A stretch of DNA of 64,000 nt from Gottfriedia sp049568075 (GTDB lineage Bacteria > Bacillota > Bacilli > Bacillales > Bacillaceae_G): assembly GCA_049568075.1 (NCBI GenBank), contig CP144911.1; one strand, 5' to 3'. This document shows positions 33,441-42,217 of the stretch, piece after piece. The position numbers and the translations under genes were made by a program. Position 1 is the stretch's first letter; every line of letters starts with the position of its first letter. Below the pieces are notes generated by a model. That model was not told the origin of the DNA and ran no database searches. It was given only the letters and a program-made list of their open reading frames with translations.

Positions 33441-33907
33441 CCCTTAAGACATATAGTCTAATCTTATAACCTAATACTAAACTTTTCAACAAATTATTTT
33501 AACCAAAGTAATGCCTAATTATTTTCAGCTATTTTACAAGGAATATTTATATATTATTCCTTACCAAAAATAATTCAATATAAACTATTATAACAGGGAA
33601 AACCAAAGACAGAAAGTGCATAGGAATTAGGAATAATCCTAAAATTCACATTAATTATTTATATGCTTATTAAAAAAAATGAAGAGCCAGTAGTTAATCA
33701 GACTGGCAACAGGCGATTTAAACAATGGAAAGCCTTTTATTTTGGCTATTACGTACATTATGTTCTTCTAAAATTGGTACATAGTTGATTTCCGTTACAG
33801 GTTATAAATCAATCTCACGGGTGCTTCATTTATTGTGGAAAATTGGTCAAACCTTTTATACAAAATGATAGCCAGTAGAATGAATTCTACTGGCTTTGTT
33901 CAACAAA
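33441..33907. other. Intergenic region between spoIIIAH and accB
   Basis: This 467-bp gap contains the accB promoter region and the spoIIIAH terminator (33870-33895). It also holds a short inverted repeat (33686-33691 / 33702-33707) and, at 33784-33801, a stretch that looks like the end of the Bacillaceae palindromic repeat seen at 17536-17657 (GTTGATTTCC..AGG). No gene is visible. Confidence 0.45.
33870..33895 (-). terminator. Terminator of the spoIIIA operon
   Basis: There is a perfect 12-bp inverted repeat (33870-33881 / 33884-33895) with a minimal centre and U-rich sequence after it on the minus strand. It lies 13 bases after spoIIIAH. Confidence 0.7.
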
Positions 33908-34504
33908 TTATTTAACTTGGAATTTTACAACTACTAATTTTTCACCTAAGACACTTCTTGTCATTTGAATAATGTCATTCGCTGCTTTTCTGCTTGGTTT
34001 TGCAGATGTTACATCTACTTTTACTTCATCTTTGTCAGAACGAACTAGTGCATCTTTATAGCCAGCTTCTTTAATCATAGATTCAACATCTGATTCTAAT
34101 GCAGTTAATTTTTGAAGTTCGTTCATATTCGTGAATGCCTCACTCTTCTCTTGTGCTGATGCAGTTGCTGAGTCAACAGTAGCTTTATATTCATCAATTA
34201 ATTGACTTCTTTGATCTTCTTGTTCCATACGTTGTTTTAAGAATACTTCACTAGTAGAATTTTCTTTGGAAGCTGTTTCTTTATCGTTTTGTTTAGATGT
34301 ATCTGAGTTTTGTTTAGATGTATCTGTTTTAGAATCCGTTTTCTTAGTATCTTTAGGAGTTGAGTCTAATGAATCTGTATTTGTGCTATTATTCATGTTC
34401 ATAAAACTAGTTGTTTTTAAATTATCAGGTGTCGTAACATAATAAACTGATAATACAACTACTAAACTTAACATTGTTAATAACCAAATTGTTTGTTTTT
34501 TCAT
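33908..34504 (-). CDS. spoIIIAH: Stage III sporulation protein AH
   Basis: This 198-residue mother-cell membrane protein has one N-terminal helix (about 7-24), a low-complexity Asp/Lys/Ser/Thr-rich linker (about 38-85) and a C-terminal YscJ/FliF-like ring-building domain. In sporulating cells its extracellular domain binds forespore SpoIIQ across the intermembrane space, forming the core of the feeding-tube channel. It is the last gene of the spoIIIA operon. The ATG at 34504 is preceded by AGGAAGAAGGT. The linker repeats the DTSKQ motif. Confidence 0.93.
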   Translation of the reverse strand: MKKQTIWLLTMLSLVVVLSVYYVTTPDNLKTTSFMNMNNSTNTDSLDSTPKDTKKTDSKTDTSKQNSDTSKQNDKETASKENSTSEVFLKQRMEQEDQRSQLIDEYKATVDSATASAQEKSEAFTNMNELQKLTALESDVESMIKEAGYKDALVRSDKDEVKVDVTSAKPSRKAANDIIQMTRSVLGEKLVVVKFQVK

Positions 34505-34525
34505 TTAACTTTTACCTTCTTCCTC

Positions 34526-35218
34526 TTATTTTTTTGGTTGTACAGAGACACGATAGCTTGGTACATCAAGTAATCGTGTTACAGATTCTCGAATCATTTG
34601 CTTTACTTCAAGGTTTTCTGCGCCTTTAGCAATAACGAGTACACCTCTAATTCTTGGCATTTCAGTTTCGGCTATAACAGGTTCTTGTTTATCACCGTTA
34701 TCAATAATGACTACTTGCTCTTCTTGTGATTGATCATCAATATTTCGTTTCCCACCTTGTTTATCTGTTTCCTCAGTTTCTTGAGAACGATTCGTTTTAT
34801 TTGTTTGATATACGTTCTTTCCACTACCTTCAAGATTTACTACTACTTTTACATTACTTACACCAGCCATATTATTTAATGTCTCTGTTAGCTGCTGCTC
34901 GTATTTTGTTTCATATTCTTCCATTTTGTTTGATGATGATTTTCCACCATCACTTCCAAGAGTCTCAACAGCTTGTTCATTATTTTTTGGTGTTCCACTC
35001 GTTTCTGTGGAAATAGGTGAAAGCATTGAATTCGTTTTTTGATTTGTATTAGCAAATAGACTGCTTGCAATCATCCAACAAACCCCGAGTCCCAGCAGAG
35101 CTAGTACATATTTTCTCGTCAGTTTAAATGGACTTTTTTCTTTGTCAGAAGAGGTTTTTTCATCGCCATTTCCTTTTAGAAAGTCTGCTAATTTTATTGG
35201 TGGAATCTTTTTCTTCAT
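34526..35218 (-). CDS. spoIIIAG: Stage III sporulation protein AG
   Basis: This 230-residue protein has one membrane helix (about residues 34-51) after a basic N-terminal segment and a large extracytoplasmic domain. B. subtilis SpoIIIAG forms a 30-subunit ring in the feeding-tube complex. The C-terminal ring-building region (RGVLVIAKGAENLEVKQMIRE) is recognisable. A Ser/Glu/Gln-rich insertion (about 60-100 and 140-170) gives low complexity. The ATG at 35218 lies 6 bases after spoIIIAF, so the genes are coupled. Confidence 0.93.
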   Translation of the reverse strand: MKKKIPPIKLADFLKGNGDEKTSSDKEKSPFKLTRKYVLALLGLGVCWMIASSLFANTNQKTNSMLSPISTETSGTPKNNEQAVETLGSDGGKSSSNKMEEYETKYEQQLTETLNNMAGVSNVKVVVNLEGSGKNVYQTNKTNRSQETEETDKQGGKRNIDDQSQEEQVVIIDNGDKQEPVIAETEMPRIRGVLVIAKGAENLEVKQMIRESVTRLLDVPSYRVSVQPKK

Positions 35219-35224
35219 TTGTCA

Positions 35225-35842
35225 TTACTCCCCTCCTTCCATCTTGACTTCGATTTGCTTGTCCTCAAGCTCCCATTTATTTGCTAAAAAAGTTTGTAAC
35301 TCTTGTTGTTTAATTTTTTCATCGTCTGTCTGAACTGGCTGATCGGTATTAATTGATACTTCTTGAACAGGTTCTACATTGCTTGTCTCATCTTTTTTAG
35401 GGCCAACGTAAACGATTACTTTAGAAAGATCCTGAGCTGTTTTGACTGTATTAACTCCATCTTTTACTTGTAAATCCACATTTGTAATAACCTGTTCAAA
35501 TTCTTTTGTAAAGCTTTTTTCAACGTCCTTTTTCATTTGGACAGCCATTTGTTTTAATATATATGCACGTTCTGCTTCTTGTATTTCATTTTTCTTATTA
35601 TTTATTTCATTTTTTATTTCGCCATTTGCTTCATACGTTTTAGACTGGTACCCAGCTAGCACTTCTTTTATATTTACTCTGAATAATTGAAAAATTGGTT
35701 GGAGCATCATGACAATTAATAATAGACTTGCTACAAATCGTACATATTTTGCTAAGCCGGTATTTGGAATTAACATCATAATGACAGTTGCAACTAATAT
35801 ATAGACGATAATATTTGAAACCCAGTGTATAAAGAATTCCAT
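35225..35842 (-). CDS. spoIIIAF: Stage III sporulation protein AF
   Basis: This 205-residue protein has two N-terminal membrane helices (about 8-26 and 32-52) and a soluble C-terminal domain with charged coiled-coil-like stretches (EIKNEINNKKNEIQEAE). SpoIIIAF is part of the mother-cell channel complex, and its C-terminal domain resembles ring-forming secretion proteins. It lies 8 bases after spoIIIAE. The ATG at 35842 follows AGGTGA. Confidence 0.92.
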   Translation of the reverse strand: MEFFIHWVSNIIVYILVATVIMMLIPNTGLAKYVRFVASLLLIVMMLQPIFQLFRVNIKEVLAGYQSKTYEANGEIKNEINNKKNEIQEAERAYILKQMAVQMKKDVEKSFTKEFEQVITNVDLQVKDGVNTVKTAQDLSKVIVYVGPKKDETSNVEPVQEVSINTDQPVQTDDEKIKQQELQTFLANKWELEDKQIEVKMEGGE

Positions 35843-35850
35843 TTTTTCAC

Positions 35851-37020
35851 CTACCTAAACATGACGACAATGTTTCCTGCCGCTATTATTAAAGTCATAC
35901 TTAAGAAAAACATTAATGAAACAATTGATAAACAAACAAATAAATAAGTTACACTTTTTCCGATCGTATCAATCGTGCTAATGATATTTTTACTTCCAAC
36001 TGGTTGTAAAATCGCCGCTGAGAATTTATAAATTAAAGCTAAAACTAATATTTTAATAGCTGGGAATACAACGATTGCTAATAAAGTAACTAATCCTACA
36101 ATCCCAACTGTATTTTTTAATAATAAAGACGCACTAATAACTGTATCTGTAACGTCTGCAAAAACTTTACCAACAACCGGAACAAAATTACTTGTTACAA
36201 ATTTAGCTGTTTTTACTGCTACTCCATCCGAAACGGCAGTCGTCAAACCTTGTACACTTAATACCCCTAAAAAAATAGTTAAAAAGATTCCTAGTACACC
36301 TACAGCAACATTTCTTATTAATGAAGCAAGTTTTGTCACCTTTAACTCATCATTTATAATGCTTACAATACTTAAAATTGTAGATACAAGAATTAAAGGT
36401 AGTACAAAATACGTCACTAGTAATCCACTGGTGTGCATTAAAAAAATTAAGATTGGATGGAAAACACCAACGGATATGACACCACCTGATGTCGCAATCA
36501 AAGCTAGTAAAATAGGTATTAGTGCTCGTAAAAAATCAATCATGACTGTAATTGCATCTTGGGTGGCCTGCGTGGCAACATAGAAACTATTTAACGCAAA
36601 AACTACTAAAACTAGAAAAACCACATTATCGGCAATCTTACTAACCGTACTCTTCTCAAATGCATTTTGTAATGATTGGAGTAAAGAGCTAAAAATAACT
36701 AACATAATTAAGATCCCTAATATTTTTCCATTACTTAATAACTCAAAAAATATATATTTAGCAAATGCAATAAACCATTCTTGCAATGAAAATTTCTTTT
36801 CTCCCTTTATAAATTGGATAAAGTCCCCTTTTTGACTTTCTGGTAAAAAGCCACCATATTGATGAACAACTTCATCCCAATATTGTTGAACTTCATCGAT
36901 CCCTAACTTTTGTATTTGTTCATTTACTATCTCAGCAGGTGGAGGAGCAGCTTGTACAATTCTTGGTACTAAAAAAAAGAGAGTAAAGAAAAGAAGAAAA
37001 ACTTTCATCCTTTTTGACAT
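35851..37020 (-). CDS. spoIIIAE: Stage III sporulation protein AE
   Basis: This 389-residue polytopic membrane protein has a cleavable or anchor-type signal (KVFLLFFTLFFLVPRIVQAA) and then a ~60-residue soluble region. About eight membrane helices follow. It is the largest membrane component of the SpoIIIA-SpoIIQ complex and resembles type III secretion export-apparatus proteins in layout. Length matches the family. The ATG at 37020 follows GGAGGACATT-type sequence. It lies within the eight-gene operon. Confidence 0.93.
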   Translation of the reverse strand: MSKRMKVFLLFFTLFFLVPRIVQAAPPPAEIVNEQIQKLGIDEVQQYWDEVVHQYGGFLPESQKGDFIQFIKGEKKFSLQEWFIAFAKYIFFELLSNGKILGILIMLVIFSSLLQSLQNAFEKSTVSKIADNVVFLVLVVFALNSFYVATQATQDAITVMIDFLRALIPILLALIATSGGVISVGVFHPILIFLMHTSGLLVTYFVLPLILVSTILSIVSIINDELKVTKLASLIRNVAVGVLGIFLTIFLGVLSVQGLTTAVSDGVAVKTAKFVTSNFVPVVGKVFADVTDTVISASLLLKNTVGIVGLVTLLAIVVFPAIKILVLALIYKFSAAILQPVGSKNIISTIDTIGKSVTYLFVCLSIVSLMFFLSMTLIIAAGNIVVMFR

Positions 37021-37041
37021 AATGTCCTCCTTCCCTTACAT

Positions 37042-37440
37042 CTAAGAAATTTTTGGTAAAAAACTTAATATTGTTTCAATTAAAGCTGTTAAAATCGGTA
37101 CTGCAAGAACCAAAATGAGTACTTTGCCCCCTAGTTCAATCTTGGAAGCAATTGCCCCTTGGCCTGCATCTTTCGTAATTTGAACGCCAAATTCAGCTAT
37201 GTATGCGATCCCAATTATTTTTAATAAAGTTTCGACATACACATTTTTAATACTCGCTTGATTTGCTAGCTTTTGAATTTGATCTAATAAGAATTGCACC
37301 TTATCTAATAAAAATAAAAACAAAACACAGCTTATAAAAACAGTTATTGCTAACGTAAAATTATTCATTTTAAATTGATTTAATAGAAGAATGACAAATG
37401 TCGCAGCTAAACCAATGCCAACAATTTGGATGATTTCCAA
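37042..37440 (-). CDS. spoIIIAD: Stage III sporulation protein AD
   Basis: This 132-residue membrane protein has about four predicted helices. The segment YIAEFGVQITKDAGQGAIASKIELGGK is strongly characteristic of the SpoIIIAC/AD family. It belongs to the mother-cell part of the channel needed for sigma-G activity in the forespore. It is placed between spoIIIAC and spoIIIAE, with 17- and 21-base gaps. Confidence 0.93.
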   Translation of the reverse strand: MEIIQIVGIGLAATFVILLLNQFKMNNFTLAITVFISCVLFLFLLDKVQFLLDQIQKLANQASIKNVYVETLLKIIGIAYIAEFGVQITKDAGQGAIASKIELGGKVLILVLAVPILTALIETILSFLPKIS

Positions 37441-37457
37441 AGACTCTCACCCCTAAT

Positions 37458-37661
37458 CTAATGAAATAGAAATACATCCCTAACTTTATTAAATAGATCA
37501 CCAGCTTTAGTGATGACTTGAAGAAATACGATAATGAATGCAGTTATAATCGTCCAAGTAGCAAACTCTTCCTGTCCGGCTTTCTTTAAGACCGCATGGA
37601 TAATGGCAGCAATTACTCCAATCCCAGCTATCTGAAACATCAGTGCATAATTTGTAATCAA
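37458..37661 (-). CDS. spoIIIAC: Stage III sporulation protein AC
   Basis: This 67-residue protein has two membrane helices (about 7-26 and 34-54). The family signature IGVIAAIIHAVLKKAGQEEFATW is present and the size is exactly that of B. subtilis SpoIIIAC. It is a small subunit of the SpoIIIA channel. The start codon at 37661 follows AGGAGG. Coupled with AB (12-base gap) and AD. Confidence 0.93.
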   Translation of the reverse strand: MITNYALMFQIAGIGVIAAIIHAVLKKAGQEEFATWTIITAFIIVFLQVITKAGDLFNKVRDVFLFH

Positions 37662-37673
37662 TTTAAATTCCTC

Positions 37674-38186
37674 CTACAAGAGTAATATAACGATTAATAT
37701 TCCACTTAAAACGCCTAACAATTTAGACATTCGTTCATAACTGCCCTGTGAATCGATTGCTTCTTGCTCCTCTCTTTCCAAATGTTTTAGTGCTAAAATG
37801 ATTTGTTTTTGTTGAGAATATTTATCATGCATACCAATCGTCTCACCAAATTGTAATAACACTTGTATGTCTGACTCTTTAATCGAGACAGTTTTTGCAT
37901 ATTTCATTAATGAATTTTCCCAAGCTTCTTTCGCTGATAATGCACTCGTTTCAAGTTGAATTGCAAAATCCTTTAAACAACTATTAATCGGTCCTTTCAA
38001 TTGACTCGAAATTCTTCTAAACGCTTCTTGCAGTGGCAATTGACTATACATTACCTCTGCTTCAAGTGATTGGAGAGCCAACTTCCAGCCCCTTAATTCT
38101 TTTGTTCTTTCTGATAATCTACCGGCAAAATAAAATCCAAGCCAGCTTGTTGAAAAAATGATAATAAGTGCTCCAATCCACCTCAT
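37674..38186 (-). CDS. spoIIIAB: Stage III sporulation protein AB
   Basis: This 170-residue protein has an N-terminal membrane helix (about 3-22) and a C-terminal one (about 153-170), with a helical soluble part between. It resembles the GspF-like family to which SpoIIIAB belongs. It is probably the partner of the ATPase SpoIIIAA at the membrane. Its start codon directly abuts the spoIIIAA stop codon, so translation is likely coupled. Confidence 0.93.
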   Translation of the reverse strand: MRWIGALIIIFSTSWLGFYFAGRLSERTKELRGWKLALQSLEAEVMYSQLPLQEAFRRISSQLKGPINSCLKDFAIQLETSALSAKEAWENSLMKYAKTVSIKESDIQVLLQFGETIGMHDKYSQQKQIILALKHLEREEQEAIDSQGSYERMSKLLGVLSGILIVILLL

Positions 38187-39107
38187 CTAAAGCACCGCCC
38201 TCGGATGAAATAAACTAGTGAAATCCTTATTTTTAATATCCGTAACAGTACCAGGTGACGGAAAATTTGAAATTTCAATAAATCGTTCAAATGTCCCATT
38301 TTGAAACAAAGGCAAAAGAGAAGGGCGTTTTCTAATTTCCTCAAGAGAATAGCCATGGACGGTTACTATTAATTGAACTCCGGCAAAGATCGCTTCTAAA
38401 ATTGCATCAACATCTTCCTTTTTTCCAATTTCGTCTACAAGAATGACATGAGGACTCATCGACCTTACAAGCATCATCATTCCTTCAGCCTTTGGACATG
38501 CATCTAATACATCGATTCTTTCACCAAATGTATATTGAGGAACCCCTTTAACTGAACCTGCTATCTCAGAACGCTCGTCAACTATCCCTACTTTCCCAGG
38601 CCTTATTCCCCTTATGGCATCGCCTTGACTCACCACTCTAGCAAAATCCCTAAGTAATGTTGTTTTCCCTGCTTGTGGCGGGCCAATCAGCATAGTGTTT
38701 TTCCATCTTCCTTCATAAACATACTTTACAAATGGACTAGCTATTCCTACTTTTTCTTTTGCAATCCGAAAATTATAAGAACTAATATCTCGAATCATTT
38801 TAACCATTCCATTTTCGGTTACAACGCGACCAGCTAACCCGACTCGATGCCCACCTTTAATTGTGATATAGCCTTTTTTCAATTCTTCCTCAATCGTATA
38901 AATTGAAAATTGACTTAACTTTCCAAGAATCTGCCCGCCTTCTTCTTCTGTTAGGATATAAGGAATAAAATTTGACTGATTATTAGAAATCACTTCAACT
39001 GGACGCCCAATTCTTAACCTTAATTCCTCGACTTGATGTAAGTCTCCATATGAACGCTGTAACTTTTCTTTAATTAATGTAGGTAATACGTTGAAAACCT
39101 CTTCCAT
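38187..39107 (-). CDS. spoIIIAA: Stage III sporulation protein AA, ATPase
   Basis: This 306-residue cytoplasmic P-loop ATPase is related to secretion ATPases. Walker A is GPPQAGKTT (142-150), and Walker B / Asp-Glu is in HVILVDEIGKKEDVDA. The N-terminal half (LRLRIGRPVEVI) and the KGGHRVGLAGRVV block are typical. It is thought to power or assemble the mother-cell channel. The ATG at 39107 lies 17 bases after yqhV. In B. subtilis transcription is sigma-E dependent. I could not assign a convincing sigma-E promoter here. Confidence 0.95.
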   Translation of the reverse strand: MEEVFNVLPTLIKEKLQRSYGDLHQVEELRLRIGRPVEVISNNQSNFIPYILTEEEGGQILGKLSQFSIYTIEEELKKGYITIKGGHRVGLAGRVVTENGMVKMIRDISSYNFRIAKEKVGIASPFVKYVYEGRWKNTMLIGPPQAGKTTLLRDFARVVSQGDAIRGIRPGKVGIVDERSEIAGSVKGVPQYTFGERIDVLDACPKAEGMMMLVRSMSPHVILVDEIGKKEDVDAILEAIFAGVQLIVTVHGYSLEEIRKRPSLLPLFQNGTFERFIEISNFPSPGTVTDIKNKDFTSLFHPRAVL

Positions 39108-39123
39108 AAAAGGTCACATCCTA

Positions 39124-39405
39124 TCATTTAAAAACTGCCAACAATATTAAAAACACACCACAAACTACTAAAACTAATCGAATAGGATCCAATTTAGATG
39201 CAACCCCTATAATTCCGATAGCCATTGTTGAAATGAGAATTATAGGTCCGACAGTTGCCAAAACACTATTTACTGCCAAGGCTTTCTTAATGTCGTTTAA
39301 ATACAAAATTGTAAAAGCAGCAATCAATTCTACACTTCCACCAAAAACTCTAAGCATTCCCATACTTAGAACAGCTCGATCCATTGAATCAATCCAATCC
39401 TTCAT
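39124..39405 (-). CDS. yqhV: YqhV family (DUF2619) membrane protein
   Basis: This 93-residue protein has three predicted membrane helices (about 14-34, 44-65, 70-92). It matches the YqhV/DUF2619 family, whose gene directly precedes spoIIIAA in B. subtilis. Function is unknown; the conserved position suggests a sporulation-related role but does not prove one. Probably cotranscribed with spoIIIA, as only 16 bases separate the two. Confidence 0.85.
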   Translation of the reverse strand: MKDWIDSMDRAVLSMGMLRVFGGSVELIAAFTILYLNDIKKALAVNSVLATVGPIILISTMAIGIIGVASKLDPIRLVLVVCGVFLILLAVFK

Positions 39406-39492
39406 AGCTACACACCTTTTTTCATTCTTTTTATTACTAATATGCTGAACATGTCCATTTCAGAAGACAAACATTAATTCGAAGGCACAAAT

Positions 39493-39522
39493 AAAGAGAG
39501 AAGTCGTATAACTTCTCTCTTT
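39493..39522. terminator. Terminator upstream of yqhV
   Basis: There is a perfect 12-bp stem (39493-39504 / 39511-39522) with a 6-base loop and U-rich flank on the minus strand. It insulates the spoIIIA operon from the DUF456 gene and the repeat region. Confidence 0.8.
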
Positions 39523-39570
39523 AGACTTGCTTATGAATGGTTGGTGTGTATCTGAAAAAGTAAATATGAA

Positions 39571-39820
39571 ATAACTTACTCACTCATGACAGGCCTATGA
39601 GTGATTTATGAGTTACTTTTAACGCAGATTCTTGAATTTTACTTACTCATAAAGGGTTCATGAGTTACTATTTAAGCAGATTCTTGAATCTTACTTACTC
39701 ATAAAGGGTTCATGAGTTACTTTTAACGCAGATTCTTGAATCTTACATACTTATACCAGGTCCATGAGTAACTATTAAAGCTAAATAAAGAAAAATAACT
39801 TACTCATGACAGGCCGTAAT
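39571..39820. repeat. 52-bp tandem repeat array with internal dyads
   Basis: The block GCAGATTCTTGAAT recurs at 39624, 39676 and 39728, exactly 52 bases apart. Between the copies lies TTACTCAT-N9-ATGAGTTA, a near-palindrome that can form a hairpin in each unit. Diverged partial units flank the array (39571-39620 and 39745-39820). It is non-coding and lies between the DUF456 gene and yqhV. Confidence 0.85.
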
Positions 39821-39875
39821 AGAAATCAACATGACTTATATCTTCATTGTCTAACGATAAGATTCTCAAACAAAA

Positions 39876-40364
39876 TTAAAATATAATATAAACAAAAAAG
39901 ATTATTACCATAATAACTTGCAATACCGCTTTTGCGAATGAACTACTAATAAAAGAGACAACTGTCGCCCATGCAGATTTTATTGACTCTTTCGTATTCT
40001 TCCCTTGTAATTTCTCAGCAATAAAAACAGATATGAAAGGGACAATAATTAAGCCAAAGGGAGGAAAAACAAACGATCCAACGATTACAGCTAAACACCC
40101 TACTCTTTCACCAGTTTTTGTACTACCGTATTTTTTAAGAAAATATTTATTAGCTAGAATATCCGCTAGAAAAATAACAGCTGTAAAAATCAGCATAATA
40201 ATCCAAAACGATATATTTAAATTAGTTTTATTTATACCAAAGTAATAAATTAAAAACCCTACCCATAATACTGGTACCCCTGGAATTATTGGTTTGATTA
40301 GCGCAATAAACGCCAATGCAAAACAAATGATAATCAATGTCCAAAGAACTATTGATGTAACCAT
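39876..40364 (-). CDS. DUF456 family membrane protein
   Basis: This 162-residue hydrophobic protein has about four or five predicted helices. The N-terminal ALIKPIIPGVPVLWVGFLIYYF and the central GERVGCLAVIVGSFVFPPFGLIIVPF fit DUF456 (B. subtilis YqgC). The glycine-zipper-like segments are a family trait. Function is unknown. The ATG at 40364 is used; a GGGTGA site lies upstream. It is probably monocistronic, with the efp terminator just upstream. Confidence 0.85.
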   Translation of the reverse strand: MVTSIVLWTLIIICFALAFIALIKPIIPGVPVLWVGFLIYYFGINKTNLNISFWIIMLIFTAVIFLADILANKYFLKKYGSTKTGERVGCLAVIVGSFVFPPFGLIIVPFISVFIAEKLQGKNTKESIKSAWATVVSFISSSFAKAVLQVIMVIIFFVYIIF

Positions 40365-40405
40365 TTAATCACCCTTACTTATTTAAATTTGTTAATAAGA
40401 AAAAA

Positions 40406-40428
40406 GAGACACTTAAAATAAGTGCCTC
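40406..40428 (-). terminator. Terminator of efp
   Basis: A stem GAG.CACTTA / TAAGTG.CTC with one internal mismatch (40406-40428) is followed on the minus strand by a run of U. Confidence 0.7.
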
Positions 40429-40442
40429 CATTTTACATTTAA

Positions 40443-41006
40443 TTAAGATTTTGCACGTGAAACATAGCTAGCTTCAGTTGTATTAATAATTAATACTTCG
40501 CCTTCATTAATGAAGATTGGTACTTGTACTACTAAACCAGTTTCCATTGTAGCTGGCTTTGTAACGTTAGAAGCAGTATCACCTTTAATACCTGGTTCAG
40601 TTTCAACTACTTTTAGATCAACAGTGTTTGGTAATTCAACACCTAAAATTTCACTTTCAAAAGTCATGATATAAACTTCCATATTTTCTTTAAGGAATTT
40701 TAATTCACGTTCAATATTTGCTTCTGGTAATTCAATTTGCTCATAAGACTCATTGTCCATGAATACGTGTTGGTTACCATTAGCATATAAATATTGCATT
40801 TTACGGTTTTGAATATGTGCTTTTGCTACTTTCTCACCAGCACGGAATGTTTTTTCTTGTACAGCACCTGTACGTAGGTTACGAAGTTTTGAACGTACGA
40901 ATGCAGCACCTTTACCTGGTTTAACGTGTTGGAAATCCATTACTTGCCAAAGTCCACCGTCAGTTTCAATTGTTAAACCTGTACGAAAATCATTTACTGA
41001 AATCAT
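40443..41006 (-). CDS. efp: Elongation factor P
   Basis: This 187-residue tRNA-mimic relieves ribosome stalling at polyproline. The three beta-barrel domains are clear: KOW-like domain (1-63, with the exposed lysine in HVKPGKGAAF near residue 32, modified in Bacillus), OB domain (MDNESYEQIELPEANI), and the C-terminal domain (ETGLVVQVPIFINEGEVLIINT). The ATG at 41006 follows TAGGAGGA. It is downstream of the aminopeptidase gene, as in B. subtilis, but a hairpin with a U-tail lies between them. Confidence 0.97.
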   Translation of the reverse strand: MISVNDFRTGLTIETDGGLWQVMDFQHVKPGKGAAFVRSKLRNLRTGAVQEKTFRAGEKVAKAHIQNRKMQYLYANGNQHVFMDNESYEQIELPEANIERELKFLKENMEVYIMTFESEILGVELPNTVDLKVVETEPGIKGDTASNVTKPATMETGLVVQVPIFINEGEVLIINTTEASYVSRAKS

Positions 41007-41026
41007 TAAATATCCTCCTAAAAAAT

Positions 41027-41070
41027 GAAATGGTTCTATAAGTATGTATTGTGTAAAAAAGAACCATTTC
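41027..41070 (-). other. Stem-loop in the efp leader
   Basis: There is a perfect 11-bp inverted repeat (41027-41037 / 41060-41070) with a 22-base loop. On the minus strand it is followed by ATTTTT and then, at once, the efp ribosome binding site. It could be the terminator of the upstream gene, an attenuator, or both. Confidence 0.55.
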
Positions 41071-41155
41071 TCTTACCATGAATTTCTTTTACAACTTTAT
41101 ATCATAAAGTAAAATACGCTTTTTGTGTAGTTCTAATTTCTAATCTAATGAAATC

Positions 41156-42217
41156 TTATAAAATGATTAGATTTTTTGGTGAAGACATTAAGTTTTCGTT
41201 ACCACCAGTTTTAACGATTAAATCATCTTCTATACGAACTCCACCTAGATTTGGAATATAAATACCTGGTTCACAAGTTACGATCATATTTGGCTCTAAT
41301 ACTGTATCAGAACGGAATGATACGCCAGGTCCCTCATGAACTTCTAGACCAATACCATGGCCAGTTCCATGTCCATAATATTCCCCATAACCTTTTTCCG
41401 TAATATAATCACGAGTTAAAGCATCAGCTTCTTTACCTGTAATACCTGCTTTAATCCCATTAACACCACGTAATTGAGCTTCAAGAACGATATCATAAAT
41501 TTTCTTCAAATCAGAATGAGGCTCACCTACAGAAACTGTTCTAGTCATATCTGATACATAACCTTTATAGTATGCACCAAAATCTAACGTTACAAAATCA
41601 CCAGTTTCAATTACTTTTTCTGACGCTACACCGTGAGGAAGCGCAGAACGAGTACCAGAAGCTACGATTGTATCAAATGATGATGAAGTTGCACCTAATT
41701 TACGCATAAAAAATTCTAACTCATTCGATACTTCTAATTCAGTAACACCTGGACGGATAAATCCTAAAATATGATCAAAAGCAGATTCTGCAATTTTAGC
41801 AGCTTCTTTAATGATTGAAATCTCTGCATCCGTTTTAATTAAGCGTAATTTTTCAATTAATCCACTTACAGGAACTAATTCTGCTTTTACTACTTTGCGG
41901 TATGAACCAAATTCTGTAAACGTAACATGATCTTGTTCAAATCCTAGTTTTGCTACGCCAAATTTCTCAGTTAAAGCAGCAACTTCAGCAGGGATTGAAC
42001 CTTCATGTTTAACTATCTCATAACCTTCACATTGGCTAGTAGCTTGTTCAATATAGCGGAAATCAGTAATGAATAAAGCTTTGTCCTGTGTAATTAATGC
42101 AACACCAGCAGAACCTGTGAAGTTCGTCATGTAACGTCTGTTGTATGTACTAGTAACTAATAATGCGTCTAATCCTTTTTCTACTAAAGCTTCACGTAAC
42201 TTTTTAATTTTTTCCAT
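41156..42217 (-). CDS. yqhT: M24 family Xaa-Pro aminopeptidase / dipeptidase
   Basis: This 353-residue peptidase of the pita-bread fold removes the residue before proline or splits Xaa-Pro dipeptides. The creatinase-like N-terminal domain occupies 1-125. The metal-binding residues of the M24 domain are visible in VTLDFGAYYKGYVSDMTRT (two Asp), GHGTGHGIGLEVHEGP (His) and VTCEPGIYIP, then GGVRIEDD (Glu). The ATG at 42217 follows GGGGAGAG. Its start overlaps the aroQ end by 14 bases, so the genes are coupled. Confidence 0.93.
   Translation of the reverse strand: MEKIKKLREALVEKGLDALLVTSTYNRRYMTNFTGSAGVALITQDKALFITDFRYIEQATSQCEGYEIVKHEGSIPAEVAALTEKFGVAKLGFEQDHVTFTEFGSYRKVVKAELVPVSGLIEKLRLIKTDAEISIIKEAAKIAESAFDHILGFIRPGVTELEVSNELEFFMRKLGATSSSFDTIVASGTRSALPHGVASEKVIETGDFVTLDFGAYYKGYVSDMTRTVSVGEPHSDLKKIYDIVLEAQLRGVNGIKAGITGKEADALTRDYITEKGYGEYYGHGTGHGIGLEVHEGPGVSFRSDTVLEPNMIVTCEPGIYIPNLGGVRIEDDLIVKTGGNENLMSSPKNLIIL

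Noticed and set aside
34726..35016. 96-codon plus-strand frame opposite spoIIIAG
   Set aside because: It is the antisense shadow of the low-complexity region of spoIIIAG, rich in His/Leu/Tyr because of the codon pattern on the other strand.
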